A stretch of 8,573 nucleotides of DNA from Methanomicrobiales archaeon (GTDB lineage Archaea; Halobacteriota; Methanomicrobia; Methanomicrobiales; JACTUA01): the NCBI GenBank assembly GCA_028678965.1, contig JAJRCM010000076.1:1-8573 (forward strand), written 5' to 3'. Made by a program: the position numbers and the translations under genes. Positions 1 through 6,193 of the stretch are shown piece by piece (within the stretch, counting starts at the first letter, position 1; each line of letters opens with the position of its first letter). The notes under the pieces are model-generated. The model saw only the letters and a program-made list of their open reading frames with translations, did no database searches and was not told the DNA's origin.

Positions 1-525
1 AGCGAGGAGGCTCGCCAGCCCAAGAAAATAGAACAGGAAGCCAGGGATAAGGATAAATACAATCCTGATGGTGATACGGTGGGCTTCCCACCACAGGCTC
101 GCTGAGGTGGAGAGGTGCCCGTGCACTTCCTTGGCATATTCATGGACTGCTCGGTCGGTGAGAGCCCCCATGCGGGTACTTTCCACCAGACGAGAAGACT
201 CCTGTGATCGATCGATGAGCGATTGTATCATGAAGAGGATACCCCGGAAGAATGAGAAGACCATGGCAGAGATACCGAAGAATAGAACGGAAAGGGGGAT
301 CAGGCGGTAATTGATCACCCCGTTGGAAACAAAAAATTCCGAGAAATAGACGAGCGAGCAGAGAAATGTGCCGGTACTGATGAGGAGCATCCAGTTGGAG
401 GTGCTGGTGAAGTTATCAACAGCACGATGGAGGTGGTCGTACAGATCGATGGAACTCCTAAAGAAGCCCACTCCGGTATTGACCCCACGTCGAGATCTCC
501 TCGATCCCCCCTTGCTCCTCACCAC
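1..525 (-). CDS. Unrecognised multi-pass membrane protein (partial, C-terminus outside window)
   Basis: The minus strand is open from a stop codon at 531-529 down to base 1 with no stop, so the gene continues past the left edge; at least 175 codons are visible. The product has a short basic N-terminus, a hydrophilic stretch (SSIDLYDHLHRAVDNF), then two closely spaced hydrophobic segments (around WMLLISTGTFLCSLVYFSEFF and YRLIPLSVLFFGISAMVFSFF). A polar loop of about 50 residues follows (SLIDRSQESSRLVESTR and on), then a third hydrophobic segment (IVFILIPGFLFYFLGLASLL) at the edge. It is therefore an integral membrane protein of unknown function; no family was recognised. The start is uncertain: in-frame GTG codons lie at 525, 522 and 471, and none has a convincing ribosome binding site. 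A GAGGGGA motif precedes an ATG at 535 that is out of frame. It is divergent from the histidine kinase. Confidence 0.7.
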   Translation of the reverse strand, partial: MVRSKGGSRRSRRGVNTGVGFFRSSIDLYDHLHRAVDNFTSTSNWMLLISTGTFLCSLVYFSEFFVSNGVINYRLIPLSVLFFGISAMVFSFFRGILFMIQSLIDRSQESSRLVESTRMGALTDRAVHEYAKEVHGHLSTSASLWWEAHRITIRIVFILIPGFLFYFLGLASLLA

Positions 526-591
526 ATACTACCATTGACGCTTCCCCTCTTTAGACCATGGTGTTCTCCCCTATCAGTGAAAAAAGGTGTC

Positions 592-599
592 TACATATA
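592..599 (+). promoter_or_regulatory. Probable TATA box of the histidine kinase gene
   Basis: The 101-base gap between two divergent genes contains ACATATAC-type AT-rich sequence at 592-599, preceded by an A-run (580-585) that could serve as a TFB-recognition element. Its centre is about 31 bases before the ATG at 627, so transcription would start just upstream of the start codon with a very short leader. Read on the other strand it is GTATATGT, so it could also serve the divergent membrane protein gene. A weak GGTAG ribosome binding site lies at 616-620. The assignment rests on motif and spacing only. Confidence 0.4.
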
Positions 600-626
600 C
601 CTCCTGCTCTCAACCGGTAGATAGCC

Positions 627-2765
627 ATGATGGATGAGCGATCCGGCCGCTGGCGCCATCTCCCCCTCCTCCTCATCGCCCTCGCCTCTCTCAGTGCAAT
701 TCTGGTGAGCTTTTTTTCCCTCTTTTCCGGAATCACCATCGTTTTCCAGAACCTGTTCTACATCCCCATTATTCTGAGCTGTTATTATTATCCGCGGCGC
801 GGCCTCATCTTCTCCTTCGTCCTCACCGCTGTGTATGTACTCCTCCTCGCTTCGGTGACGAAAGACCTGGCAGAGACCTGGCTTGCCATCATCAGGAGCG
901 GGATGTTTATTGCCGTGGCCTTTCTGGTGAGCTACCTCTCTGACAGGCTCAACCAGCAGATGGCACGGTACCAGTCCACCTACGCGTCCTCAGAAGCCGG
1001 TATCTTTCTTATCGACTCCACCACGGGAAGTATTCTGGATGTGAACACCACCTTCTCAGAGATTACCGGGTATCCTTCAGGAGGAGAAGTGTCCATGACG
1101 CTTCAGGATCTCTTTCCTGATGCAGGAGACATGGTGATGCTCCATGAGATGGTGCAGAAGAGGGGCACCTTCAGGCACCATGAAATCGGGATTCTGACCA
1201 GGGACGGCTACCAGAGAATCGCGAGGCTCTCCGGTACACCTCTAGAGGATCCCCTCTATATGTGCTCAGTCGAGGATGTGACGGAACGCCGGAAGGTCGA
1301 ACAGGCCCTCCTGCTCTCTGAACAGCGGCTGCTATATATCATCAATTTCCTTCCTGATGCGACCTTTGCTATCGATAGGAAAGGAACGGTGATCGCGTGG
1401 AACCGGGCTATTGAGGGGATGACCGGTACTCCTGCCACAGAGATGATGGGGGAGGGCAACCATGCGTATGCCCTTTCCTTATTTGGAGAGCGCCGGCGTC
1501 TCCTGGCAGACCTTGTCCTTGCACCCGATGAGACCTATCTTCGTGCCCATTATTCTGCCATTACCTCAGATGGCGACACGCTCATCGCCGAAACTTCATA
1601 CAAAGCAACCGACGGGACAGAACATTTCCTGTGGGTGAAAGCGACACCCCTCCACGGCCAGGATGGAGCTGTTGCTGGCGCTATCGAGTCTATGAGGGAC
1701 ATCACGCATATCAGAAACGCGGAACGGGCGATACGGGAAAGCGAGGAAAAGTTCCGGGGTATCTTCGAGACAGCGGCGAACCTCATTCTTGTGATGAATC
1801 CTCTGGGGATTATTAACGATAGTAACCCTCAATCACTCTCAATTCTGGGGTATTCCCGTGATGAGCTGGTGGGCCGGTCTATTGACCAGGTGATACATCC
1901 TCTGTATCTCGACCAGGCACATACCTGCTTAAAAGAGATCCTCACCATAGGACATTCGTTCAATAGGGAGTACCGGATGATAAAAAAGTCCGGTGAACTA
2001 ATCGATGTCCTTATCAATTCATCCGCCTTGAAGAATGGGCGCGATACGGAGACAACCATCATCTGCCTCATCGATGATATCACCGACCGAAAGGCAGCAG
2101 AGGAGGCGATCAGTCGGGCGAACCGCCAGCTCAACATCCTCTCCAGTATCACCCGCCACGACATCTTGAATGCACTCACCGCTCTTGCCTATTACCAGGA
2201 ACGCACTCGTGAGATAGTGACCGAAAAGGAGCCTCAGACGTACCTGGAAAAACAGGAGTTGGCGACACGACAGATACAACGCCTGATCGAGTTTACCCGT
2301 GATTACCAGGATCTGGGAAGCTCCGCCCCCCTGTGGCAGAGTGCGGGAGCGCTGGTGATGCGGGTGGCCGAATCATTCCCCCATGATGCCCTCAAGATCC
2401 TGGTTGAAGTTGAAGGGATTGAGGTGCTTGCCGATCCACTCTTTGAGAAGGTGTTCTATTCCCTGGTGGAGAATGCAGTGCGGCATGGTGAACGGGTCAC
2501 GCAGATCCGGTTCTCGTACCGAGAGACTGTCGAAGGCATTGATCTGGTGTGCGAGGACAATGGCGTGGGTATCCCTGCAAAGGACAAGGTACATATCTTC
2601 AAGCGCGGATTTGGCAAACATACCGGCCTTGGGCTCTTTCTCTCAAAGGAGATCCTTGCCATCACCGGGCTCACCATTCGCGAGACAGGTCTGGAGGGGT
2701 CGGGAGCGCGGTTCGAAATTCATGTTCCCCGCGGAAAATACCGAATCGCACGCACCACAACGTGA
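627..2765 (+). CDS. Membrane-bound PAS-domain sensor histidine kinase
   Basis: This 712-aa protein should sense a signal and autophosphorylate on histidine. Four hydrophobic segments (about residues 11-36, 37-55, 59-77 and 86-106) anchor it in the membrane. Three PAS domains follow, at about 113-222, 232-362 and 375-488, each ending in the usual DxT linker (DVTERRK, DITHIRN, DITDRKA). The dimerisation/phosphoacceptor helix carries SSITRHDILNAL with H511 as the likely phosphorylated residue; this H-box form is common in methanogen kinases. The ATP-binding domain has an N-box (SLVENAVRHG, N616), G1 (DNGVGIP, 644-650), an F-box (IFKRGF), G2 (GLGLFLSKEI, from 667) and G3 (GSGARFEI, 691-698), so it looks catalytically intact. 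There is no receiver domain and no response regulator next to it. The start could be ATG 627 or 630. The PAS ligand cannot be told from sequence. An 88-aa gene follows 41 bases later. Confidence 0.93.
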   Translation: MMDERSGRWRHLPLLLIALASLSAILVSFFSLFSGITIVFQNLFYIPIILSCYYYPRRGLIFSFVLTAVYVLLLASVTKDLAETWLAIIRSGMFIAVAFLVSYLSDRLNQQMARYQSTYASSEAGIFLIDSTTGSILDVNTTFSEITGYPSGGEVSMTLQDLFPDAGDMVMLHEMVQKRGTFRHHEIGILTRDGYQRIARLSGTPLEDPLYMCSVEDVTERRKVEQALLLSEQRLLYIINFLPDATFAIDRKGTVIAWNRAIEGMTGTPATEMMGEGNHAYALSLFGERRRLLADLVLAPDETYLRAHYSAITSDGDTLIAETSYKATDGTEHFLWVKATPLHGQDGAVAGAIESMRDITHIRNAERAIRESEEKFRGIFETAANLILVMNPLGIINDSNPQSLSILGYSRDELVGRSIDQVIHPLYLDQAHTCLKEILTIGHSFNREYRMIKKSGELIDVLINSSALKNGRDTETTIICLIDDITDRKAAEEAISRANRQLNILSSITRHDILNALTALAYYQERTREIVTEKEPQTYLEKQELATRQIQRLIEFTRDYQDLGSSAPLWQSAGALVMRVAESFPHDALKILVEVEGIEVLADPLFEKVFYSLVENAVRHGERVTQIRFSYRETVEGIDLVCEDNGVGIPAKDKVHIFKRGFGKHTGLGLFLSKEILAITGLTIRETGLEGSGARFEIHVPRGKYRIARTTT

Positions 2766-2806
2766 TCGCCTCTTTCCGAATCTTTCTTGGTGTCGTGAGA
2801 ATATTC

Positions 2807-3073
2807 ATGGTACAGCACCACCAGGTGCTATTGGAGAGTGAGACGATTCCCGTTCGCTGGACATCAGTTGAAGATGTGGAAGAGGGAGTCCAGGAGATCA
2901 AAGGATGGGTGGAAGAAGCGGGATCGCCTCCTGATGAGGTTATCAGAAAGTACCAGAAGCTGATTGCCGGTGCGGATCTCTACCTGATCGACTATTTCTA
3001 CAATCGCCTGGAACACGAGGTCCCAGAGGTCCTCTTCCTGTTCATCGATGGCTATATGAATGAGTCATCGTGA
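2807..3073 (+). CDS. Unrecognised small acidic protein (88 aa)
   Basis: An open frame runs much further upstream, but that part overlaps the kinase gene in another frame and is not protein-like. The ATG at 2807 fits best: it follows a GTGAG motif (2795-2799) by 7 bases. A GTG at 2795 is an alternative that adds four residues. The product is acidic and mostly helical in appearance: a short N-terminal strand-like part (VLLESETIPVRW), an acidic helix (SVEDVEEGVQEIKGWVEEAG), then a helix-rich C-terminus with aromatic residues (ADLYLIDYFYNRL, EVLFLFIDGYM). It has no cysteine, signal peptide or clear membrane span. The family is not recognised. It sits 41 bases after the kinase stop and is probably co-transcribed, so it may be a partner or output of that kinase, but this is inferred from position only. 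Its stop is 6 bases from the stop of the convergent oxidoreductase gene. Confidence 0.72.
   Translation: MVQHHQVLLESETIPVRWTSVEDVEEGVQEIKGWVEEAGSPPDEVIRKYQKLIAGADLYLIDYFYNRLEHEVPEVLFLFIDGYMNESS
2814..2829 (+). repeat. Perfect inverted repeat just inside the small gene
   Basis: AGCACC (2814-2819) and GGTGCT (2824-2829) are perfectly complementary around a four-base ACCA loop, beginning at codon 3 of the 88-aa gene. In the transcript this would be a small GC-rich hairpin directly downstream of the start codon, where it could hinder ribosome loading. It may also be chance. Confidence 0.35.
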
Positions 3074-3079
3074 GCAGGA

Positions 3080-4411
3080 TCAGCCTTTCTGTCTCTCGCG
3101 CCACTCTGCGAGGTACCTGAGGAGGGGCAGCACTCCATCAGTACTGGGGTGGACCTCGATAAGGCGCTCAAGATCCTGAACCCTGGTTCCCTGGTGAAGC
3201 ATCGCTGCCAGATAGGTGGCGATGAGGGCGCCACCGGGAACTGCGAGGGCAACGCCCGCGAGCGAACCGGTCTCAGGATCGATGGCTACGCGGCATGACC
3301 CGGTTGCCGCCGTGGGCACTGACCAGAACGACCCTGGTCCAGCGGGGCCCGGAGCAGTGACGGTGGCCACATGTCCCCTGAGGCTTCCACAGAATGCGAT
3401 ATCGTGGCGTAACGCGATTGCCTGGGGGATGAACTGGTAGTCCATCACCCGGTCCCTACCAAGGATATTATCTGCCGCAACTATTCCCTCCATTCGCGCG
3501 ACAGGAGTAAAATATGGGGGTCCCGTGACATCCCCGCAGGCATAGATGCCCGGCGCGCTGGTGCGCAGGTGATCATCCACCACGATCTCACCCTCTGGCC
3601 CCTTTTTCACACCTTCGGCACATTCCCCGTTCGGAACCAGTCCTGCCGCAATCAGGAGTGCTTCCGATTCAAGGGTGATCCTCTCTTCTCCCTCCAGGCA
3701 GGTGAGTATCAGGCTGCTCCCCGTTCGGTCCACCTGTTCCACCTCGACCTGTTCCCTGATGGTTACACCTGGAAGCTCTTTCTGTGCGAGATCTCTGAGG
3801 TAGGGATCAAGAGTTCGGAGAAATCCGCTGCGGCAGAGGATGGTAACCTCAGATCCAAACGCGCTGAAAATGTAGGCAAACTCTGCCGCCATCACCCCTC
3901 CACCCATGATCACCATGCGTTGGGGGAGTTTCTCCATCGCAGGCAGGGTATGGGGAGTGAACACACCCCGCGTAGATATGCCCGGGATAGGTGGGACGTT
4001 GGGGCGCGAACCGGTGGCAATGATTCCTGCGTCTGCAGAGACCCGTTCACCATCAATGGAGAGTGCACTCCCTGAACACCTTCCTTCCTTCCCGTAGAGA
4101 ATCTCCACTCCTGCCTGCCGGGTCTCTTCTTCCAGCACCTGCTCGATACGGTACTGGGCCTTCCCCATTTCGCGAAGAAGCACGGGAAATGAGAGCTCGG
4201 GAGATCCTCTCATTATCCCCAGGTCCTGCAGCTCTTCGCATGACCTGATGACCCGGGCTACATCATTGAGGGCGCACACCATCATACACCCATGATGGAG
4301 GCACTGCCCCCCGATCTTCTTCCTCTCGACCAGGAGCACGTCTCTCCCTGCTCTGGCAAGCCGCATCGCCCCCAGGCGTCCCGCCGGGCCACCACCGATA
4401 ATCAGTATCAT
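3080..4411 (-). CDS. FAD-dependent pyridine nucleotide-disulfide oxidoreductase (dihydrolipoamide dehydrogenase-like, substrate unknown)
   Basis: This 443-aa flavoprotein belongs to the class I family of dihydrolipoamide dehydrogenase, mercuric reductase and glutathione reductase, which move electrons between NAD(P)H and a thiol/disulfide through FAD and a redox cysteine pair. Visible parts are the FAD-binding GGGPAG (6-11), the redox site GGQCLHHGC (C37/C42), the NAD(P)-binding GGGVMAAEFA (170-179), the second FAD motif IYACGDVTG (289-297), and a C-terminal interface domain ending in VHPSTDG (H421). Several residues are unusual: the Lys of the usual CxPSK is C46, the TxPE motif reads RHD (335-337), and the Glu normally five residues after the catalytic His is G426. 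R194 and R199 after the second nucleotide-binding strand resemble the NADPH-binding arginines of glutathione reductase. No 2-oxoacid dehydrogenase or lipoyl protein is nearby, so a lipoamide role is not supported. The ATG at 4411 is 4 bases after the stop of the upstream 310-aa gene, which indicates one operon. Confidence 0.9.
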   Translation of the reverse strand: MILIIGGGPAGRLGAMRLARAGRDVLLVERKKIGGQCLHHGCMMVCALNDVARVIRSCEELQDLGIMRGSPELSFPVLLREMGKAQYRIEQVLEEETRQAGVEILYGKEGRCSGSALSIDGERVSADAGIIATGSRPNVPPIPGISTRGVFTPHTLPAMEKLPQRMVIMGGGVMAAEFAYIFSAFGSEVTILCRSGFLRTLDPYLRDLAQKELPGVTIREQVEVEQVDRTGSSLILTCLEGEERITLESEALLIAAGLVPNGECAEGVKKGPEGEIVVDDHLRTSAPGIYACGDVTGPPYFTPVARMEGIVAADNILGRDRVMDYQFIPQAIALRHDIAFCGSLRGHVATVTAPGPAGPGSFWSVPTAATGSCRVAIDPETGSLAGVALAVPGGALIATYLAAMLHQGTRVQDLERLIEVHPSTDGVLPLLRYLAEWRERQKG

Positions 4412-4415
4412 GTGG

Positions 4416-5348
4416 TTACAGGATCTCGCAACCCTCGTCCATTGGCTCGGTCAGCACCTCGCCACTGAAGGCGTTGACCTCCACAATCTTCTTTCCTTTC
4501 ACTTCCCAGACCGGGATATATACGAGGCTGAGATCGACGCGGATCTCATCCCCCTCAGGCTTGAAAAGCTTCTCCTCATAGAAGATTGCATCTCCTTTCT
4601 CCTGACGGATACGGACCTTTTTGACCTGTTCCTCGACTATCACATTCATGATGCGCTGGAGAGCCTCATCCTTAGAAATCTTGGGAGAGACGCGTTCCCC
4701 ATCTGCAAGTATCCCGCTCTTCTCAAAGGTTCCCCCCGGGATCTCTCCATACTGCCCGTTGATGGCATTGAGCACACCCTCCTTCTCCCCGCTGAATACC
4801 ACTCGCTGTCCCTTGTAGGTCCGCTCTCCCTTACACACCGAACGATACTGCCAGTAGGGGATATACCGGCAATGGGGAGATCCCTCGATACCGGCAATCT
4901 GGACTGCCCGCTTTGCATCAATCTTCAATGGCAGATGGAGGATCTCCGGTCCTACCAGCTCCTGGCTGCTCACCTCTGGGACTAGGGATACAACCTCCAG
5001 TATGATGCGGAGAGGTCGGTTGAGCACGTCAGCAAGTACGGCCTCGCCGGCTCTGGCAGCAAGATCAGTAGGCCCCCACCGGGTGCAGGTTTGGGGTTTC
5101 AGGTTCTCATTCATGGTGAAGAGCAGTTTCTTACAGGTGATATCCTGTTCACCGACGCGGAGCTTAAAGTTGCGGGCATCGAATTCTCCTGCCTCGCGGG
5201 GTTCATCAGAGACCATGATCACCACGCAATCCTCTCCCTTCATGGCAGAAAGATCAAGAGGGGACTCCAGGTCATCGACCTCATACGCGGCAAAAGAAAA
5301 AATGCGACGTATCGCATCTTTCGCCCTGGTTCGCATTTCTGAATCCAT
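4416..5348 (-). CDS. Unrecognised 310-aa archaeal protein, first gene of the oxidoreductase operon
   Basis: I do not recognise the family with confidence. The protein appears soluble, with no signal peptide or membrane span. The N-terminal part (about 1-120) alternates helix and strand: a basic helix (RTRAKDAIRRIFSFAAYEV), a hydrophobic strand (DCVVIMVSDEP), then a lysine- and cysteine-bearing stretch (DITCKKLLFTMNENLKPQTC) and a helix (LAARAGEAVLADVLNR). This order is loosely like restriction-endonuclease-type folds, but no catalytic residues can be assigned. The middle has HCRYIPYWQYRSVCKGERTY (159-178), and the C-terminus (about 224-299) has a helix (SKDEALQRIMNVIVEEQV) followed by strands ending VYIPVWEVKGKKIVEVNAFSGEVL, which resembles PepSY-type ends. 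Five scattered cysteines (41, 72, 88, 160, 172), plus C307 near the end, form no CxxC pairs. ATG 5348 has no clear ribosome binding site; ATG 5336 (codon 5) is possible. The gene directly precedes the oxidoreductase, so it may act with it. Confidence 0.85.
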   Translation of the reverse strand: MDSEMRTRAKDAIRRIFSFAAYEVDDLESPLDLSAMKGEDCVVIMVSDEPREAGEFDARNFKLRVGEQDITCKKLLFTMNENLKPQTCTRWGPTDLAARAGEAVLADVLNRPLRIILEVVSLVPEVSSQELVGPEILHLPLKIDAKRAVQIAGIEGSPHCRYIPYWQYRSVCKGERTYKGQRVVFSGEKEGVLNAINGQYGEIPGGTFEKSGILADGERVSPKISKDEALQRIMNVIVEEQVKKVRIRQEKGDAIFYEEKLFKPEGDEIRVDLSLVYIPVWEVKGKKIVEVNAFSGEVLTEPMDEGCEIL

Positions 5349-5356
5349 CTATATCA
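5349..5356 (+). promoter_or_regulatory. Probable TATA box of the NrpR-like gene
   Basis: CTATATCA directly abuts the start codon of the divergent 310-aa gene. Counting about 26 bases downstream puts the transcription start near 5379, inside the palindrome at 5372-5389, with a leader of about 30 bases that contains the GGGTGA ribosome binding site. The call rests on motif and spacing only. Confidence 0.45.
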
Positions 5357-5371
5357 AATTGCCCGTATGAG

Positions 5372-5389
5372 ATAGAACAATTTTTCTAT
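5372..5389. promoter_or_regulatory. 18-bp near-palindrome, candidate NrpR-type operator
   Basis: ATAGAACAATTTTTCTAT is a palindrome with only one mismatched pair (C5378 against T5383). Its half-sites ATAGAA and TTCTAT are 6 bases apart, so the core is AGAA-N6-TTCT. Known NrpR operators in methanogens are GGAA-N6-TTCC (Methanococcus) or GGTA-N6-TACC (Methanosarcina), which share this arm length and spacer. The site covers the expected transcription start of the NrpR-like gene and lies 24-41 bases upstream of the start codon of the divergent operon. One regulator bound here could therefore shut both promoters. The sequence match is imperfect, so the NrpR assignment is inference. Confidence 0.45.
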
Positions 5390-5395
5390 TGCGAA

Positions 5396-5401
5396 GGGTG
5401 A
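5396..5401 (+). promoter_or_regulatory. Ribosome binding site deciding the NrpR-like start
   Basis: GGGTGA matches the complement of the archaeal 16S rRNA 3' end and ends 9 bases before the ATG at 5411. The alternative GTG at 5402 touches this motif, which rules it out as a practical start. Confidence 0.6.
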
Positions 5402-5410
5402 GTGTACCTG

Positions 5411-6157
5411 ATGAACCTCCCGCTGAAATTTGTCAATAATCGCATTGAAGAATTCGCGATGCAGGTCACCTATCAGCCGGCGGAGAATACGGGTACTATT
5501 ATTTACAATCTCTCACTCATCCGCACCGAGGATCTGGAGTTCGCGGTCACCATGCTCAAAAATGCCTACCGGGCGGGTCTTTCGGTGAGCGATCGGGTGA
5601 AGTTCCTGAAGGAAGGGGAAACACTGGAAGATTTCGTCATTCAGAAGGGATACACGGGGATCTGTACCATGTGCTCCCTCACCCTGGATGGATTGCTCCT
5701 CAAACAGGGGATCCCTCTCCGCGCTATTGGGGGAGGAGTAGTGGAGATTGAGGACCGGATGCCCCGCCGGTTCACCCACTTCATTCTGTATGAATATACC
5801 ACCATCGACCCTCTGGAAGTGCTCGTCTCCCAGGATATCACCTCTATCTCTATGGTCATGCACCGGGGCAGGGGAACCATTCTCGGGAACATACGGGAGT
5901 GCCACATGGAGGCGGAATCAAGAGTCACCCTTCTCCTTGATGATCTCGCCTCAATCGGGTTCACCGGTATTCTTGATATGGGCGCACCCAACGTCCCCCT
6001 CCTCGGCGTCCCCGTCACCCCTCAGTACTTCGGGGTAGCGATGGTGGGGGGGACAAACGCGATGGCCGCGATCAAGGAGAGCGGGCGTCCCGTGGTGACC
6101 AGGGCGATGAAGGGACTTCTCGATATCCAGTCGATGGGCTGTATCGACGATTTTTAA
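5411..6157 (+). CDS. nrpRII: Stand-alone NrpR regulatory domain protein (DUF128), NrpRII-like
   Basis: The 248-aa product is a single NrpR/DUF128 domain, the 2-oxoglutarate-responsive part of the archaeal nitrogen repressor. Recognisable family stretches are GICTMCSLTLDGLLL (83-97), GGGVVEIEDRMPRRF (107-121), TTIDPLEVLV (130-139) and the C-terminal GGTNAMAAIKESG (213-225). There is no N-terminal helix-turn-helix: the domain begins almost at once (FVNNRIEEFAMQVTY). In Methanosarcina the regulator is split into NrpRI (DNA-binding plus one domain) and NrpRII (one domain, no DNA-binding), and NrpRII links NrpRI to the basal transcription machinery. This gene has the NrpRII architecture, so it probably works with an NrpRI encoded elsewhere. 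ATG 5411 is chosen because a GGGTGA ribosome binding site ends 9 bases before it. It is divergent from the 310-aa/oxidoreductase operon across a palindromic region and may be co-transcribed with the isomerase gene 36 bases downstream. The family is near certain; the NrpRII subtype is likely. Confidence 0.85.
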   Translation: MNLPLKFVNNRIEEFAMQVTYQPAENTGTIIYNLSLIRTEDLEFAVTMLKNAYRAGLSVSDRVKFLKEGETLEDFVIQKGYTGICTMCSLTLDGLLLKQGIPLRAIGGGVVEIEDRMPRRFTHFILYEYTTIDPLEVLVSQDITSISMVMHRGRGTILGNIRECHMEAESRVTLLLDDLASIGFTGILDMGAPNVPLLGVPVTPQYFGVAMVGGTNAMAAIKESGRPVVTRAMKGLLDIQSMGCIDDF

Positions 6158-6193
6158 GTACCATCGATCTCCTGCCGGAACACATAAGGAGTA

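Noticed and set aside
68..310. Plus-strand 80-aa open frame opposite the membrane protein gene
   Set aside because: Its product is arginine-rich and unlike a real protein, while the minus strand encodes clear membrane segments across the same bases.
711..726. T-rich tract early in the histidine kinase gene as a premature terminator
   Set aside because: It is explained by the Phe/Ser/Leu codons of the first membrane segment (SFFSLFS).
2549..2806. Upstream extension of the 88-aa gene overlapping the kinase
   Set aside because: The extension is an out-of-frame reading of the kinase ATP-binding domain. The ATG at 2807 with GTGAG before it is a better start.
3569..4075. 168-aa plus-strand open frame opposite the oxidoreductase
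   Set aside because: It lies fully inside the oxidoreductase gene, whose FAD and NAD(P) motifs prove the minus strand; it is a shadow frame.
4410..4985. 191-aa plus-strand open frame opposite the 310-aa gene
   Set aside because: It mirrors the antisense frame of the 310-aa gene, has no ribosome binding site, and overlaps the well-supported operon entirely.
6131..6167. Inverted repeat TCGATGG / CCATCGA (7 bp, 23-base loop) around the NrpR-like stop codon, with a T5 run in the loop
   Set aside because: The loop is long and the T-run is inside it rather than after the stem. It does not fit a terminator and is likely chance.
6169..6191. CTCCT and AGGAG 13 bases apart before the isomerase gene, possibly hiding its ribosome binding site
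   Set aside because: Five base pairs are too few to be convincing, and any GGAG site will often find such a partner in this sequence.
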